A stretch of DNA of 64,000 nt from positions 4,209,284 through 4,273,283 of the forward strand of contig CP137674.1 in the NCBI GenBank assembly GCA_037976565.1, in the 5' to 3' direction. The position numbers were made by a program, and so were the translations under genes. Positions 24,273-35,518 of this stretch are shown piece by piece. The DNA is from Mesocentrotus franciscanus. Its lineage: Eukaryota; Echinodermata; Echinoidea; Camarodonta; Strongylocentrotidae. Positions within the stretch are counted from its first letter, which is position 1, and each line of letters begins with the position of its first letter. Below the pieces are notes generated by a model, which had not been told where the DNA came from, made no database searches, and was given only the letters and a program-made list of their open reading frames with translations.

Positions 24273-26338
24273 AAGACATTTAAATTGAATAAAATACGTA
24301 TATACATATCCTTTTGTTTAAATTTTAAGCTGTCCTCCAAATTTCCTGTGCCTCCTATCCTTGTACCCTGATTACCCTCCAAGTTGACACCCTTATGTAA
24401 ATTTAAGAGTATATTTAAAAATATGATATTAACAAAATTGTTCAAAGGGAGGGCACAACTGAAACTAGACATGGAACAAATTTAAAAATAAAATAAGTAA
24501 ATAAAAGGGAACGCAACGAGAGGGCACCAAGTTAAAGATATAGACCGGGAGAGGTAAAATTGCGGTTTAAGGGTTTTGGGTGCAAAATATCCATTCAATA
24601 TTGTTTAAATATTGCCTTCAGAGGTTTAGATGGCAATACTTCAACCTAAATTTGCAAAAAGCAGAAATATATGCCCAAATGTTCAATATTGAAGTGCATT
24701 CGCGATATCTATCCAGGCCGGATCGATATGATAATTTTCCAAATATATCAATTAGTAGGCGGTTTCCCGGCAAAATTTGTATCATCACGTATCAGTCAAA
24801 AACATATTATTTCACATGATTGGTAATAAGAGCTTCCATTTCATTTTTGAGAGGGGCGTTTCCAAAACTGGTCTATACCTTTAAATAGACATTTGAATTG
24901 GAAAAAATATGTATATACATATCCTTTTGAAATAATTTTAAGCTGTCCTCCAAAATGTTGCATTTTACCCCTTCCCATGACAATATTAAGTGCGCCTTTG
25001 CTAGCTAGGAAATATATTTCACCTCCCCCCTCCTCCCCCACTTTTTATTTATTTATTTAGAATTTCGACATCCTCCCTTAGAATGCAAAGGGTTTCATGT
25101 GCCTCCTAACCTTATACCCTGATAACCCCCCTCCGAGTTGACACCCCTATGTAAATTTCGGGAAATAGAAAGGAATGTTAATATTGTCAGTTGTACAGAG
25201 AGAGAGAGAGAAGGACGGGAGCTAATTTCTTTCGAGTCTTTCTCCTTGTCTTCGTCCGTGTCCTTGTGCTTGTCCCTGACCTCGTCTTGACTTTCGTCAT
25301 CGTGTTCAATTTTCTACTTAACAGCCTATGAAAATATGCAACTACTAAATGTATTAATTTATGGAATCTTCGACCGCTCTTGGGTGTTGGAGCATTGACA
25401 CATGTACACAGTCATGTACTCCTCGACTGTGTTTTTTATTATGTATATGAAAGCTCATCATTTCGAGCAGTGCCTGTGTGTTTTTTTAATACCTTTTTGT
25501 CTTCCTTTTAAAATTGTTCTCGAATAATCCATCAATACAAGCACTGCTTTTTAACGTATTGTTCAATTTCCTTTAAAATATGACACAATATATAAAAAAA
25601 TATCATGCTTATTATGCTTGCGTTCATTACTTATCGACATTTGATATTGTGTAATTACAAAAACATTTCAACTTTTTATGGTATATTTTAAATGTCATTT
25701 GATATTAATTGTATGTAAGCATTCTTTCATGTTTTGATTGAGTTTTTGAATTTCCGAGCAGTCAAAGAAATTAGGTCTTAACTCTATTTGCAAAAGGGCA
25801 GGGCACCTACAATTAATTTTACTGTTTGTTTCTTCAAAATATATGACTCAGATGGAGGTAAGTTAAAAACACACAAGTGTTTATTGGACCATATTTAAGT
25901 TTCAAGAGAAAAAGGAAAATGGTCAACTTTCATTGGCGACTATTTACAATATTAATATCGCCACTGTTACAATGTCTAATAGGCCTACTTATTAGTACTT
26001 TAACTCATATGATTTTATTTATTTGGGTTCTTTATATTTATCTCAATACATGAAACTAGTAAAATTCAAGGGCAATGGTTCATTAATCAATAAACACGGA
26101 CTTTGTAAGAACTATGGAAGTTTCCCATTTGAGTTTAATTCAATTTCTTCTAATATGGCATCATGGGATGGGGTGGTTTAGATCCCGAAGCATGAGGTTG
26201 TGCTAGTCCGTAATCTTCTTTATTTCTCATTTATAAACTTCAGAACCAAAAGTAAACCATCAAATTCCAAAAGGGTATATGTCTTGTGTTATGGACAGAT
26301 CACAGTCATTATATTCATCAACAAATCACAAAACACAT
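24273..26338. other. non-coding, AT-rich, with repeat fragments
   Basis: Short dispersed modules (CAAGTTGACACCC.TATG..AATTT) at 24385 and 25135 repeat one at 22545. (GA)n lies at 25198-25214. No exon with splice context is seen. Confidence 0.6.
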
Positions 26339-27105
26339 GCAGGCACGGATCCAGGATTTCTTAAGGGGGGGATTTAAAATCGAAAGTCTTTATGATTAGG
26401 TAGAGCGTAGCGTAAATTGGCGAGGGGACCAGGTGCAAAACCCCGGTGGGGGTTAAGGGGCGGAACCCCCGGAAGCTCAGGGGGTATGGGCATTTAATTA
26501 CGGTCAAATTTGTAAATCACTGGTATCGATTTAGAAATAAACCAAGTTTGAATTTTGTTGGGGGTCAACTGCCCCCAAGCCCCCCGTACGCCAGTGGTGA
26601 CCAGTGGCGTATTTGGCGCTTGGTCTCAATGACGAAAGAAGAAGCGATACAAATCGTAACTTATCTTCCCTTCTTTTCCCCCTTTTCTTGTGTTCTTCCT
26701 CTTTATTTTCGTTCACTCTCTCTTTCTTTTTTTTGCTGAGGTGGAGGGGGCGGGCAGAAGCCAGGGCATTTTGCCCCCGATCCGCAACTGGTTGGCAGGA
26801 AAATCGCAACTGATATCCCCTTCTTTTGTTTTTTTCTTCCTTTTTTTTCCTTCCCGTTATCTCCTTTTTCCTTTTTCTTTTCTTTCCTTCCTTCCTTCTC
26901 TTTTTTTTGGGGGAGGCAACAGCGTGGGAGGCAAGGCCCTTTCGGCCCCTCCGATCTCATTCTTTCCCCATTTTCTTTTTTCCTCTTCTTTCTTTCACTT
27001 TCTCTCCTCTTTCCCTTTCCCTTCCTTTCCTTTCTCTCTCTCTCTCTTTTTTTTTTTGGGGGCAAGGCCCTCTGTGCCCCCTCTCCCTGGATCCGCGCTT
27101 GGCTT
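26339..27105 (-). mobile_element. hAT-like dispersed repeat, inverted relative to the 35.5 and 42.4 kb copies
   Basis: Starts CAGGCACGGATCCAGG and ends CCTGGATCCGCGCTTG. The interior is the reverse of modules in 35519-38138: polypyrimidine runs, GATATCCCCTTCTT, GCAAGGCCCTTTCGGCCCC. No clean target duplication was found, so the boundaries are approximate and it may be composite. Confidence 0.6.
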
Positions 27106-27687
27106 ACGCTGGGTTCATGTGCATTCCATGCGCTCATCTGCAGAGATCTGCGGCTCAACATAATTTAGGGCAAAAACATTTAAGTATAAATCTCCTATTT
27201 TACAAGTAATTATATGAAATAGAATATCAGTTTAATTAAAGATTAACTAATGACATTTCTTAAACAATTTCCCATTGGATTTAATGCGATAAACTGAGAA
27301 ATAATGAAAGTTTAATATTTTCAAGCATCTCAATAAAGGATTCAAATGTCAAGGGCTCATATGCAATTAATTGGTAAACGGTAATCTGTTCTTGTCAATA
27401 AATATTAAAAAATAAAGGATTATAATTTTTGGATTCCAAATTATCAAGTATGTTTTATTATCTCACAAAAATTATTTTGTTTAGCGCCCTCTATACTAAA
27501 ACTCAAGTATACATGTAAACCCCATTTTAGCTCAGTTGCAATTCCTGTTTAACTCCTTTTTAACTTTGTTACCCACCCTGAGTTACAAGATTACACACTG
27601 AAATTCGATCTCATTATGTTGCTTTATATTTTCTAGGTAAGAACTGTCATATAAATGAAAATCCTCTTTTCTTTTCTTCTTTTTCCG

Positions 27688-28416
27688 TTAACCATAATAA
27701 GGCCGGGGGGAGGCTATTATAGCCCCCCCCTCCGTGGTTTTCTGATTGTTCGGGAACGCATACGGATGGCGCCCCGCCGCTCGCTGACTTTTTCTTTCGA
27801 GTCTTGCGCATCTCATTAAAACAATTTTTTGAAAATCGGACGTATAGTTACAAAGTCACGTGACCTTTTGTCTTTTCATGTCACCCCGAAAATCGCTCAT
27901 TTTCGTGATTTGTGTACAAAACATATTGAAATGTAATTTTTCCTAAAAAGAGATAAAACATTGGTTATTGGGTCTTGTTTGAAGTTTAGGTGTTTGTTTT
28001 GGGAGTCAAAATAGTTGAATCGTAGTTAAAAAATTAAATAAAACAACAAAAACAATCAAATACATAAGAAATTATCAAAACAAGAGATAACATAAGGAAT
28101 AACCTAGCTCTTCCAATTTTTTTGTCGCATTATTGTTTCAAATGTTCTAACGAATACATGTAGTGAAAGAGAATGCTTAAATATAAAGAGTATATGATTT
28201 ATTGGTAAAAGGTGAATTTTATGACCTTATTTAAATTACCATACATATGCAAATGAGTGAATTAAAAAAAAAAAATTACCATAGTATTCTATACACTGAC
28301 ATGCGTGCAAATTTTCGCGGCGATCGGCCGTTTCACGGCCGAGATCTTTGGGGCGGGCCATAATGCCCCCCCCGGCCGTATTAAGACCTCAAATAGCCCG
28401 GCCCTTTTAGGGTTAA
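27688..28416 (+). mobile_element. ~730 bp inverted-repeat element, left member of a pair
   Basis: Begins TTAACCATAATAAGGCCGGG and closes GCCCTTTTAGGGTTAA. Includes CGGCGATCGGCCGTTTCACG and CAAAGTCACGTGACCTTTTG. The same element lies in opposite orientation at 28767-29522. No reading frame of note. Confidence 0.85.
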
Positions 28417-28766
28417 AAAGTATAAGGCTTCTGGATGTCAATAATTATTATTATTGCTATTCCCTTATGTACTAGATTTGTTCAATTTGCGTTCACTCAT
28501 AGCCCACATCGATAACTTCTCGACAGAATTCACGAATTCTTTTAGGCCATCCTTCGGCGTTGGCTGGTTTACTCTTTATTTTTCCTTTATATTGTACTTT
28601 GATTCTAGTACGTAATAACTTCAATCAATCATTTCTCAATGTCTGTTTTTATTTCTTGCCTGGGAATAAAATACTATTAAACAAAAAGGCCTAAATAAAA
28701 TAAAAAAATATTGAAAAAAGACCTACTCCCAATTAACTCCTTTGAGTTCCTTTTCAGCCCACGCCC

Positions 28767-29522
28767 TTAACCCTAATAAGGCCGGGCTATTTGAGTTCTT
28801 AATACGGCCGGGGGGGGCCATTATGGCCCCCCCTTAAGATCTCGGCCGTGAAACGGCCGATCGCCGCGAAAATTTGCATGCATGTCAAGTGAAGTGTATA
28901 GAATACTATAGCAATTTCAATTTTTTGAAAAATTACTCATTTGCATATTTATGGTAAATTATGCAAATAAGGTCAAAAATTCATATTTTTACCCATAAAT
29001 CATATATTCTTCATATTTAAGCTTTCTTTTCCACTACATATATTTGTTAGACCATTTGGAATAATAATACGAAAAAAATTTGGAAAGCTAGGTTATTCCT
29101 TATGTTATCTCTTGTTTTGATAATTTCTTATGTATTTCATTGTTTTTTTAACTAATGTATTTTATTGTTTTTGTTGTTTTATTTCATTTCTAACTGTAAT
29201 TTAACTATTTTGACCCCAAAAACAAACACCTAAACTTTAAACAAGACCAAATAACCAATGTTTTATCTCTCTTTAGGAAAATGATATTTCCATATGTTTT
29301 GTACACAAATCACGAAAATGAGCGATTTTCGGGCCGACATGTAAAGACAAAAGGTCACGTGACTTTGTAACGGTAGGTCCGATTTTCAAAAAATTGTTTT
29401 AAAAGATGCGCAAGACTCGAAAGAATAAAGTCATGAAGCGGCGGGGCGTCATCTGTATGCGTTCCCGAACAATCAGAAAAATCGCGGAGGGGCCATGATG
29501 GCCCCGGCCTTATTAGGGTTAA
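28767..29522 (-). mobile_element. ~750 bp inverted-repeat element, right member of a pair
   Basis: Begins TTAACCCTAATAAGGCCGGG and ends CCGGCCTTATTAGGGTTAA. It is the reverse complement of 27688-28416 with substitutions and small indels, and is separated from it by a 350 bp AT-rich spacer. The two could be independent insertions or one ~1.8 kb foldback element. Confidence 0.85.
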
Positions 29523-30111
29523 AATGCAAAAAAAGCCTGAAGCCCGTAACTAAGGGGGGAGGGGGGCTGCGGAGGTGCATCCCTGCCATGGCCTCCCTCC
29601 CTCCCCCGCTTGCGACAATTAAGACGTATTAAAAAAAATATTATAATGAATTGACAGGCCAAGTCGGGATATCTAAGAGTTAAATGCCCCAATACACTTC
29701 TAGCTCCGTCTCGCGCCACATCTGTTTTCCTTTTTTGATGTTCAAATTGTACCGAAACTTGATTTTCAGAGAGTAAAATGCCAGAATTTCCCCCATTTGA
29801 GAAAGATACAGACCAGTGTTATAAATACTATAAATAGTACGAACTATACTGTAACACTAACACATTAGTATACTCGACTCGATCATGCATGTACCTTTGC
29901 ATAACAAACTTCGCGACACGGGCGCGGCGACAAGGCTACCCGGCGGCCTGCTATAACAAGTGCTCTGATTTGCCGGAGTTAAATATACGTACACACGTTT
30001 AACATGCGGTACTGTCTATCTCGTTTTGTGTACGTAAACGATAATCCTGCACAGTCATTGGCCGACCAATTAGCGCAAGTAACCACTCATTAACGTAAGC
30101 ACTACAACTAA
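29523..30111. other. 3' flank of the tail-repeat exon
   Basis: No gene is seen. 29645-29805 is homologous, inverted, to 23195-23370. 30060-30140 contains imperfect ACTACCGCAAGCTACTACTC-type repeats. Confidence 0.6.
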
Positions 30112-31212
30112 CTACCGCAAGCTACTACTCAGTACCGCAAGCTCGCGTGCGATATATGGCGGCGATGGCGTTCCATACTCTTCGGGTGCCTTTACGGTAG
30201 TTTGGATGACTTCTATCGGTCGTACGTGAGATTCAAACATAGACACGGAGCTAACGGAAGAGAATAGGCTCTCTTCGGGTGCCGTTGCGGTAGTTTGGAT
30301 GACTTCTATCGGTCGTACGTGAGATTCAAACGAGGAGTCAACGGAAGAGAATAGGCTCTCTTCGGGTGCCTTTTCGGTAGTTTGGATGACTTCTATCGGT
30401 CGTACGTGAGATTCAAACGAGGAGTCAACGGTAGAGAATAGGCTCTCTTCCGGTGCCGTTGCGGTAGTTTGGATGACTTCTATCGGTCGTACGTGAGATT
30501 CAAACGAGGAGTCAAAGGAAGAGAATAGGCTCTCTTCGGGTGCCTTTACGGTAGTTTGGATGACTTCTATCGGTCGTACGTGAGATTCAAACATAGACAC
30601 GGAGCTAACGGAAGAGAATAGGCTCTCTTCGGGTGCCGTTGCGGTAGTTTGGATGACTTCTATCGGTCGTACGTGAGATTCAAACGAGGAGTCAACAGAA
30701 GAGAATAGGCTCTCTTCGGGTTCCTTTTCGGTAGTTTGGATGACTTCTATCGGTCGTACGTGAGATTCATACGAGGAGTCACCGGAAGAGAATGGGCTCT
30801 CTTCGGGTTCCTTTTCGTTAGTTTGGATGACTTCTATCGGTCGTACGTGAGATTCAAACGAGGAGTCAACGGAAGAGAATAGGCTCTCTTCGGGTTCCTT
30901 TTCGGTAGTTTGGATGACTTCTATCGGTCGTACGTGAGATTCATACGAGGAGTCACCGGAAGAGAATGGGCTCTCTTCGGGTTCCTTTTCGTTAGTTTTG
31001 ATGACTTCTATCGGTCGTACGTGAGATTCATACGAGGAGTCACCGGAAGAGAATGGGCTCTCTTCGGGTTCCTTTTCGTTAGTTTTGATGACTTCTATCG
31101 GTCGTACGTGAGATTCAAACGAGGAGTCAACGAAAGAGAATGGACTCTCTTCGGATGGGGTCTGTCCAAGATGTGGTACGAGGGAACTCAAAGAAGGACC
31201 AGCTTCATAGAT
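30112..31212 (-). CDS. terminal exon encoding 11 tandem ~29-residue Ser/Glu/Val-rich repeats
   Basis: On the minus strand a strong polypyrimidine tract and CAG acceptor (CTGCTGCCCTTTCACAACAG) precede ATC at 31212. An open phase-0 frame of 366 codons then runs to a stop at 30112. After a unique start (IYEAGPSLSSLVPHLGQTPS) come eleven units around FESHVRPIEVIQTT.KAPEES, mostly 87 bp each. Units are almost identical at the DNA level but mix a few variant positions (TTEK/TNEK/TTAT/TTVK, APEE/EPEE, SLF/SPF, SSVD/SSGD/SSVSSVSM). There are no cysteines or membrane segment. Phase and strand match the last exons of the TSP1 genes, so it may be an alternative last exon of the adjacent gene (31757-34158) or the remnant of a separate member. 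Function unknown. Confidence 0.72.
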   Translation of the reverse strand: MYEAGPSLSSLVPHLGQTPSEESPFSFVDSSFESHVRPIEVIKTNEKEPEESPFSSGDSSYESHVRPIEVIKTNEKEPEESPFSSGDSSYESHVRPIEVIQTTEKEPEESLFSSVDSSFESHVRPIEVIQTNEKEPEESPFSSGDSSYESHVRPIEVIQTTEKEPEESLFSSVDSSFESHVRPIEVIQTTATAPEESLFSSVSSVSMFESHVRPIEVIQTTVKAPEESLFSSFDSSFESHVRPIEVIQTTATAPEESLFSTVDSSFESHVRPIEVIQTTEKAPEESLFSSVDSSFESHVRPIEVIQTTATAPEESLFSSVSSVSMFESHVRPIEVIQTTVKAPEEYGTPSPPYIARELAVLSSSLR

Positions 31213-31756
31213 CTGTTGTGAAAGGGCAGCAGAAGATAAAGTGTACAAGGAAAATTACAATGAATGACTCGTTACTTCTACTCGTTTAGACCTGTTTAGA
31301 CGTTTATTCTACATCGAAATCTTTATTGATAATAAGAATTGATAACTATGAAACAACGTATTGACTATAGAATTTTCATAAAACCGTGTTGGTCTTGATT
31401 TAAACTTAATTCAAACTGTCATATATATATATATATATATATCCATATAGAACCATCCTGTCATAATTCAGATGTGCAAATCACCGACTACCAATAATAA
31501 TTGTTACGGGCAGATACTACGGAATTGAACAGCAGAACAGAACCTGTAATCTTTGCAGCCTGAATAATTATTATAGGAGATAAATTTCATTATCTTTTCG
31601 AAAGCCCGAGAATGGAAACTTGGAGACAACAAAATTATCAAGCCATATTATAGAATACGACCAAACACAATAAAAAGATGAGTACAAAAAACAAAAAAAA
31701 AGCGGTTTTGCCGTGTCATCTGAACAAGCCTTAACTCGTGTTCGGCTATTGTTTTA

Positions 31757-34158
31757 CTAACAGAAAGATGGCGCGTTTGGATGGGACGCGGGATCGCATT
31801 CCTCTCCTGGGGTTGTAGGAAGCTCTACCTGTGAAACAGGAGAGCCTGGTCGCTCATTCTCTGTGGTAGTCGGCACTTCATTAAAGCTGCTAAAACTATT
31901 ACCATGGTCACTTCCCTCGCTATTCTAATCAGAAATATCGATCCTTAGTGATATTGCCAGTACTTCACCCATAGGGGATAATCAGTAATGTGAAAATGTG
32001 TATTTGACCCCCACCTCCTAGCTAATCCCTCCCCTATTTGGAATGGGACAAAAGTCGATCTTACCTCATCGTTACGGGGACACGAGGGTAGGCCCCGGCA
32101 TCGGATCATTTTCGATGATCGCCCAATGCAGTTTCTTCCTCTCCTGGCAGGGGCCGGGTTGTTGCATGTCCTGATCTGATTTCGAGTACTATATCCACAT
32201 GTAGAGGAGCAGGAGGTAGAATCTCTCCATGCACTCCAGCCGCCGTGAACTGATCTTACCCCATCGTCACGGGGACACGGGGCTAGGCCCCGGCACCGGA
32301 TCATTTTCGATGATGACCCAATGCAGTTTCTTCCTCTCCTGGCAGGGGCCGGGTTGTTGCAGGTCCTGATCTGATTTCGAGTACTATATCCACATGTAGA
32401 GGAGCAGGAGGTAGAATCTGTCCATGCACTCCAGCCGCCGTGAACTGATCTTACCCCATCGTAACGGGGACACGAGGGTAGGCCCCGGCACCGGATCGTT
32501 TTCGATGATGGCCCAATGCAGTTTTTTCCTCTCCTGGCAGGGGCCGGGTTGTCGCAAGTCCTGGTCTGATTTCGAGTACTAAATCCACACGTAGAGGAGC
32601 AGGAGGTAGAATCTCTCCATGCGCTCCAGCCGCCGTGAACTGATGACAAAAAGTGGAAACTAAAGGATCACTGGATGACAAACGTGATCTGATCTGCCAG
32701 CCAGACTCTACTCTATTTATTGCTGCGGTTCTATGGCAAGCCGTTTTAACATTTATTCCTATATCTTGATATCAAGAATAACCATTGCTATACAAAAGAA
32801 AATAATTTCTTGATATCAAGAAATAGTAATAAATGTTTAAACGGCTTGCCATAGAAACGCAGCAATACGCAAGCCAAATACGCAAAGGTGTGACTCAGGC
32901 ATTAGGCATAAGTGTGCGTTCCGTTCATACGCTTAGTGATAATGATATGTCCGAAATCAACTACAAGTTTGTTATTTTTTTTGGAGAGAAATGTCACACA
33001 GTATATACTCGTATGTATTGGTTATGTTTATAATCAAAATGTTGATAGCTCTTTTGATAACTTCTTTAGAAAATTTACATTGCTGTAAAATGAGAATATA
33101 CCTCTATATGTAAAAGGGATAGCGGAAATCGCAGGAAAATCCCCCGAATGCCATGGATTACAAGATCGCCATTGAAATCGATCAATAAGAAAAATAAGCT
33201 TTATTATAAATACAAGAGAACTAAATCAGAACAGTCACGATTGAATTACACTAGATATCGGAACACCTTAACTACAACATTACGTGTTTCAAAGAAAAAT
33301 TACTATTCCAGTCAGTTTCAGGCAACCTTAAATGATATAAAAGGAACATGGAAGGTAATCAAAATATTTTAAAAAGCAACAATAAAAGATCCAGCATAAG
33401 ATCTCTGCAAATTGATGAATAATTAGTAGATGATACAAAGTCCATTGTTGAAAAATTCAATAATTATTTTTGTAGTATTGGTCCGAATTTGTCGGAGGGT
33501 ATTCAACTTTCAATTTGGCTTCCGTGAGAAACATACTACCACCCATGCTATGCTGCATTTTATCAATACAGTTTCTAATGCTATGGACAACCATGTAGGA
33601 TTGACTAGCGCATGTAATGCCATCAAAAACGCCTCGTTCGTAAAACCCGGCGCACACTTTCCGATTCTCGTGCGCCTCCGATTTTCGTATATAGAAAGGG
33701 CGGTATATATGAAAATCAAAACAACCATTATCCTTCTGATTTACGTTCTAAATAATTATAATATTAATATCAACAACCCGGCGGAATTTCACTCTTCTAG
33801 TCAGAATAAAAGCGGAAACGGCACCAACCCGTAGACAATCGCATTATACTGGCCTGACGTCACTACGATTCGGAGCCGATTTATCTGTCTCACACCAAGG
33901 GAGCATTAATGATCATTACACCGACATGGGAATGATTGAGAAATTACTGTCCAAGCTTTGTTAACCCTAAACATACCAGGTTATTTTGGTATACTCTCTC
34001 ACCCGGAGGCTTTTTGCAATCATGATTTGATATAAACGAATTCTAGGCCTAGAATGTTTCTTACCAGGGAAGCCAGAGGCAAGACTCGCCAAGACAAAAA
34101 GGACACCTGCAAAGCTCAAAGATATCTTCTTCCATTCCATGATCACGACACACTCCAT
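31757..34158 (-). CDS. secreted protein with three TSP1 domains and Ser/Pro-rich tail (3 exons, 278 aa)
   Basis: Assembled by hand. Exon 1 (34065-34158, phase 1 end) encodes a signal peptide with core SLSFAGVLFVLASLASG. Exon 2 (32065-32639) encodes three near-identical TSP1 repeats. Exon 3 (31757-31924, phase 0) encodes a 55-residue tail including SFSSFNEVPTTTENERPGSP. Coding total is 837 nt, in frame. Each TSP1 repeat has WSAW (C-mannosylation type), CSSTCG (O-fucosylation type), an Arg layer motif (RNQ.RTC) and six cysteines, as in the family. The repeats join through GVRS, encoded by a GTAAGATCAG that looks like a fused donor and acceptor. Intron 1 carries a foldback MITE and a LINE fragment. 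Likely an extracellular adhesion or recognition protein; ligand unknown. The protein starts MECVVIMEWKK; the second Met (34140) is also possible. Confidence 0.8.
32721..32864. mobile_element. foldback MITE in the intron of the TSP1 gene
   Basis: Arms TGCTGCGGTTCTATGGCAAG and its inverse (CTTGCCATAGAAACGCAGCA) enclose TTCTTGATATCAAGAA repeats. It sits ~80 bp upstream (in gene sense) of the TSP1 exon acceptor. The homologous place in the second gene lacks it. Confidence 0.8.
33120..33620 (+). mobile_element. LINE (non-LTR retrotransposon) fragment with internal deletion
   Basis: Translated pieces match the typical linker between endonuclease and reverse transcriptase: PWITRSPLKSINKKNKLYYK, then RYRNTLTTTLRVSKKNYYSS, followed by VEKFNNYFCSIGPNLSE in a shifted frame. 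It then jumps directly to the reverse-transcriptase motif QFGFREKHTTTHAM. The catalytic core is missing and frames are broken, so it is dead. It lies antisense in intron 1 of the TSP1 gene. Confidence 0.75.
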
Positions 34159-34500
34159 TCAGGAGAACATTAATTTTGTAGAGCAGAAACAATCACCGAT
34201 TACGAACTGGAGCAACGCAATATAATTATGTATATATATGCCCTACCTTCAGCCAATGAACACCTGTTATCTCTCTCTCTCTCTCTCTCCTCTCTTTCTC
34301 TCTCTTCTCACTCCCCCTCTTTCTCTGCTTTAAAAACGAAACCATCCTCGAATGATCTAGATGTTTACGGAAACATCCTTGAAGTACAAAGGAAGAAAGT
34401 GAAAGTTTGAAGATTATGTAGAATGTTAATCAACTCCCTGATTTCAGCTGTTGGTTTTGTTAAAGCAGGGAGTTGTCATGGTTGTCACGGTAAAACGTTA
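34159..34500 (-). promoter_or_regulatory. putative 5' regulatory module of the TSP1 gene, copy 1
   Basis: Upstream of the leader exon: a TATATATA stretch at 34230-34239, a CCAAT-type box (CAGCCAATGAA, 34250-34260) and a (CT)n tract at 34269-34318. Then come conserved segments ACGAAACCAT, GATGTTTACGGAAAC and GCAGGGAGTTGTCATGG. The same ordered segments recur at 34670-35010 and 63720-64000, and the CCAAT-type box and (CT)n also appear at 56.4 kb. The promoter role is inferred from conservation and position. Confidence 0.5.
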
Positions 34501-34663
34501 GGGACTTTTAGATTATTTTGCACGACGAGAACGTGGACTGCCACACGGACATCCTTTTAAGGCAATGTCGCGGGCACTGCCAGTGCCTTAAAGGACGTCA
34601 CATTGCCTTAAAAGGATGTCCATGTGGCAGTCCACGTTCTCGTCTTGCAAATCTAAAAGTCCC
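34501..34663. mobile_element. foldback MITE with TA duplication in the 5' flank
   Basis: GGGACTTTTAGAT... with inner arm GAGAACGTGGACTGCCACAC is mirrored by GTGGCAGTCCACGTTCTCGT ... AAAGTCCC. TA flanks both sides (34499-34500 and 34664-34665). It separates two copies of the regulatory module. Confidence 0.85.
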
Positions 34664-34665
34664 TA

Positions 34666-35010
34666 ATCACTGATTGCGAACTGGAGCAACTCGATATGAT
34701 AATACATGTATATTATAGGCTATAGGCCCGATACCTTCAGCCAATGAACACCAGTTATCTCTCTCTCTCTCCTCTCTTTCTCTTTCTCTTTCTCTCTCTT
34801 TCTCCCTCTCTCCCTCTTCTCTCTCTCTCTCTGCTTTAAAACGAAACCATCCTCGAACGATCCTAGATGTTTACGGAAGTAGCATTAAAAGTAAAAAGAA
34901 AGAAAAGTGAAAGTTTGAAGATTATGTAGAATGTAAATTTAAGCTGTTGGTTTTGTTAAAGCAGGGAGTTGTTATGATTGTGGTTATAGTATAAATGCAT
35001 AGCTCCCTGG
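34666..35010 (-). promoter_or_regulatory. 5' regulatory module, copy 2 (tandem duplicate without a leader exon)
   Basis: Repeats GCGAACTGGAGCAAC, CCTTCAGCCAATGAACACC, (CT)n at 34758-34833, AAACGAAACCATCCTCGAAC, TGTTTACGG and GCAGGGAGTTGTTATG in the order of copy 1. No signal-peptide exon follows, so it is an extra copy of the flank. Confidence 0.6.
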
Positions 35011-35510
35011 TTAAAGTTAATGGTTACAGTCCAAGAGACCGATAATGTCGGTCTCATAGGTTCTGGGAAGTTATTAGAGGCTTAGTGAGACCGAGGGCCA
35101 TCTAGGGATTATGGTGCCCGGGTCAAACACTGAAATGCCCCCCTCCCAAATTATCTACGTAACTTACAAGCTAGTGAGCAAAGCGGACTAACGGTAGGAT
35201 TACGCCTTTTTTTAATGCATTCTACCCATGGACATATCCAAAGGGAATACTGCAATCGAATTGTATATTTTTTAAAATTTTGAACCATAAGCGATTCAGG
35301 CCAACTATTCATTTTTTCCCAAATGGGGCGTAAGGAAACGAAAACTCGGGAGATATCTTGTATAGTAAGCAACCGACAGTTAAGATTTCTTTCAAATGTT
35401 GAACCTTTGTAAATGCTTTACGCTTAATCGCTGAAGGGTAACCACAAATTAAAGAAAATAAAAATATATAAGATTTATGAGGTCGCATTGCGACCGATTA
35501 GTTCCTATCA
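35011..35510. other. non-coding
   Basis: No exon, repeat or RNA gene recognised. A 73-codon minus-strand frame at 35151-35372 has no family resemblance. Confidence 0.5.
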
Positions 35511-35518
35511 CTGGCGTA

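Noticed and set aside
30910..31221. Plus-strand frames across the tail arrays (also 21088-21465 and 47838-48152)
   Set aside because: Antisense shadows of the tandem units; the minus strand has the splice acceptor, phase match and family resemblance.
33430..33834. Stand-alone 134-codon protein
   Set aside because: Only a short piece matches reverse transcriptase (FQFGFREKHTTT); the rest is unrelated sequence after a deletion in a dead LINE.
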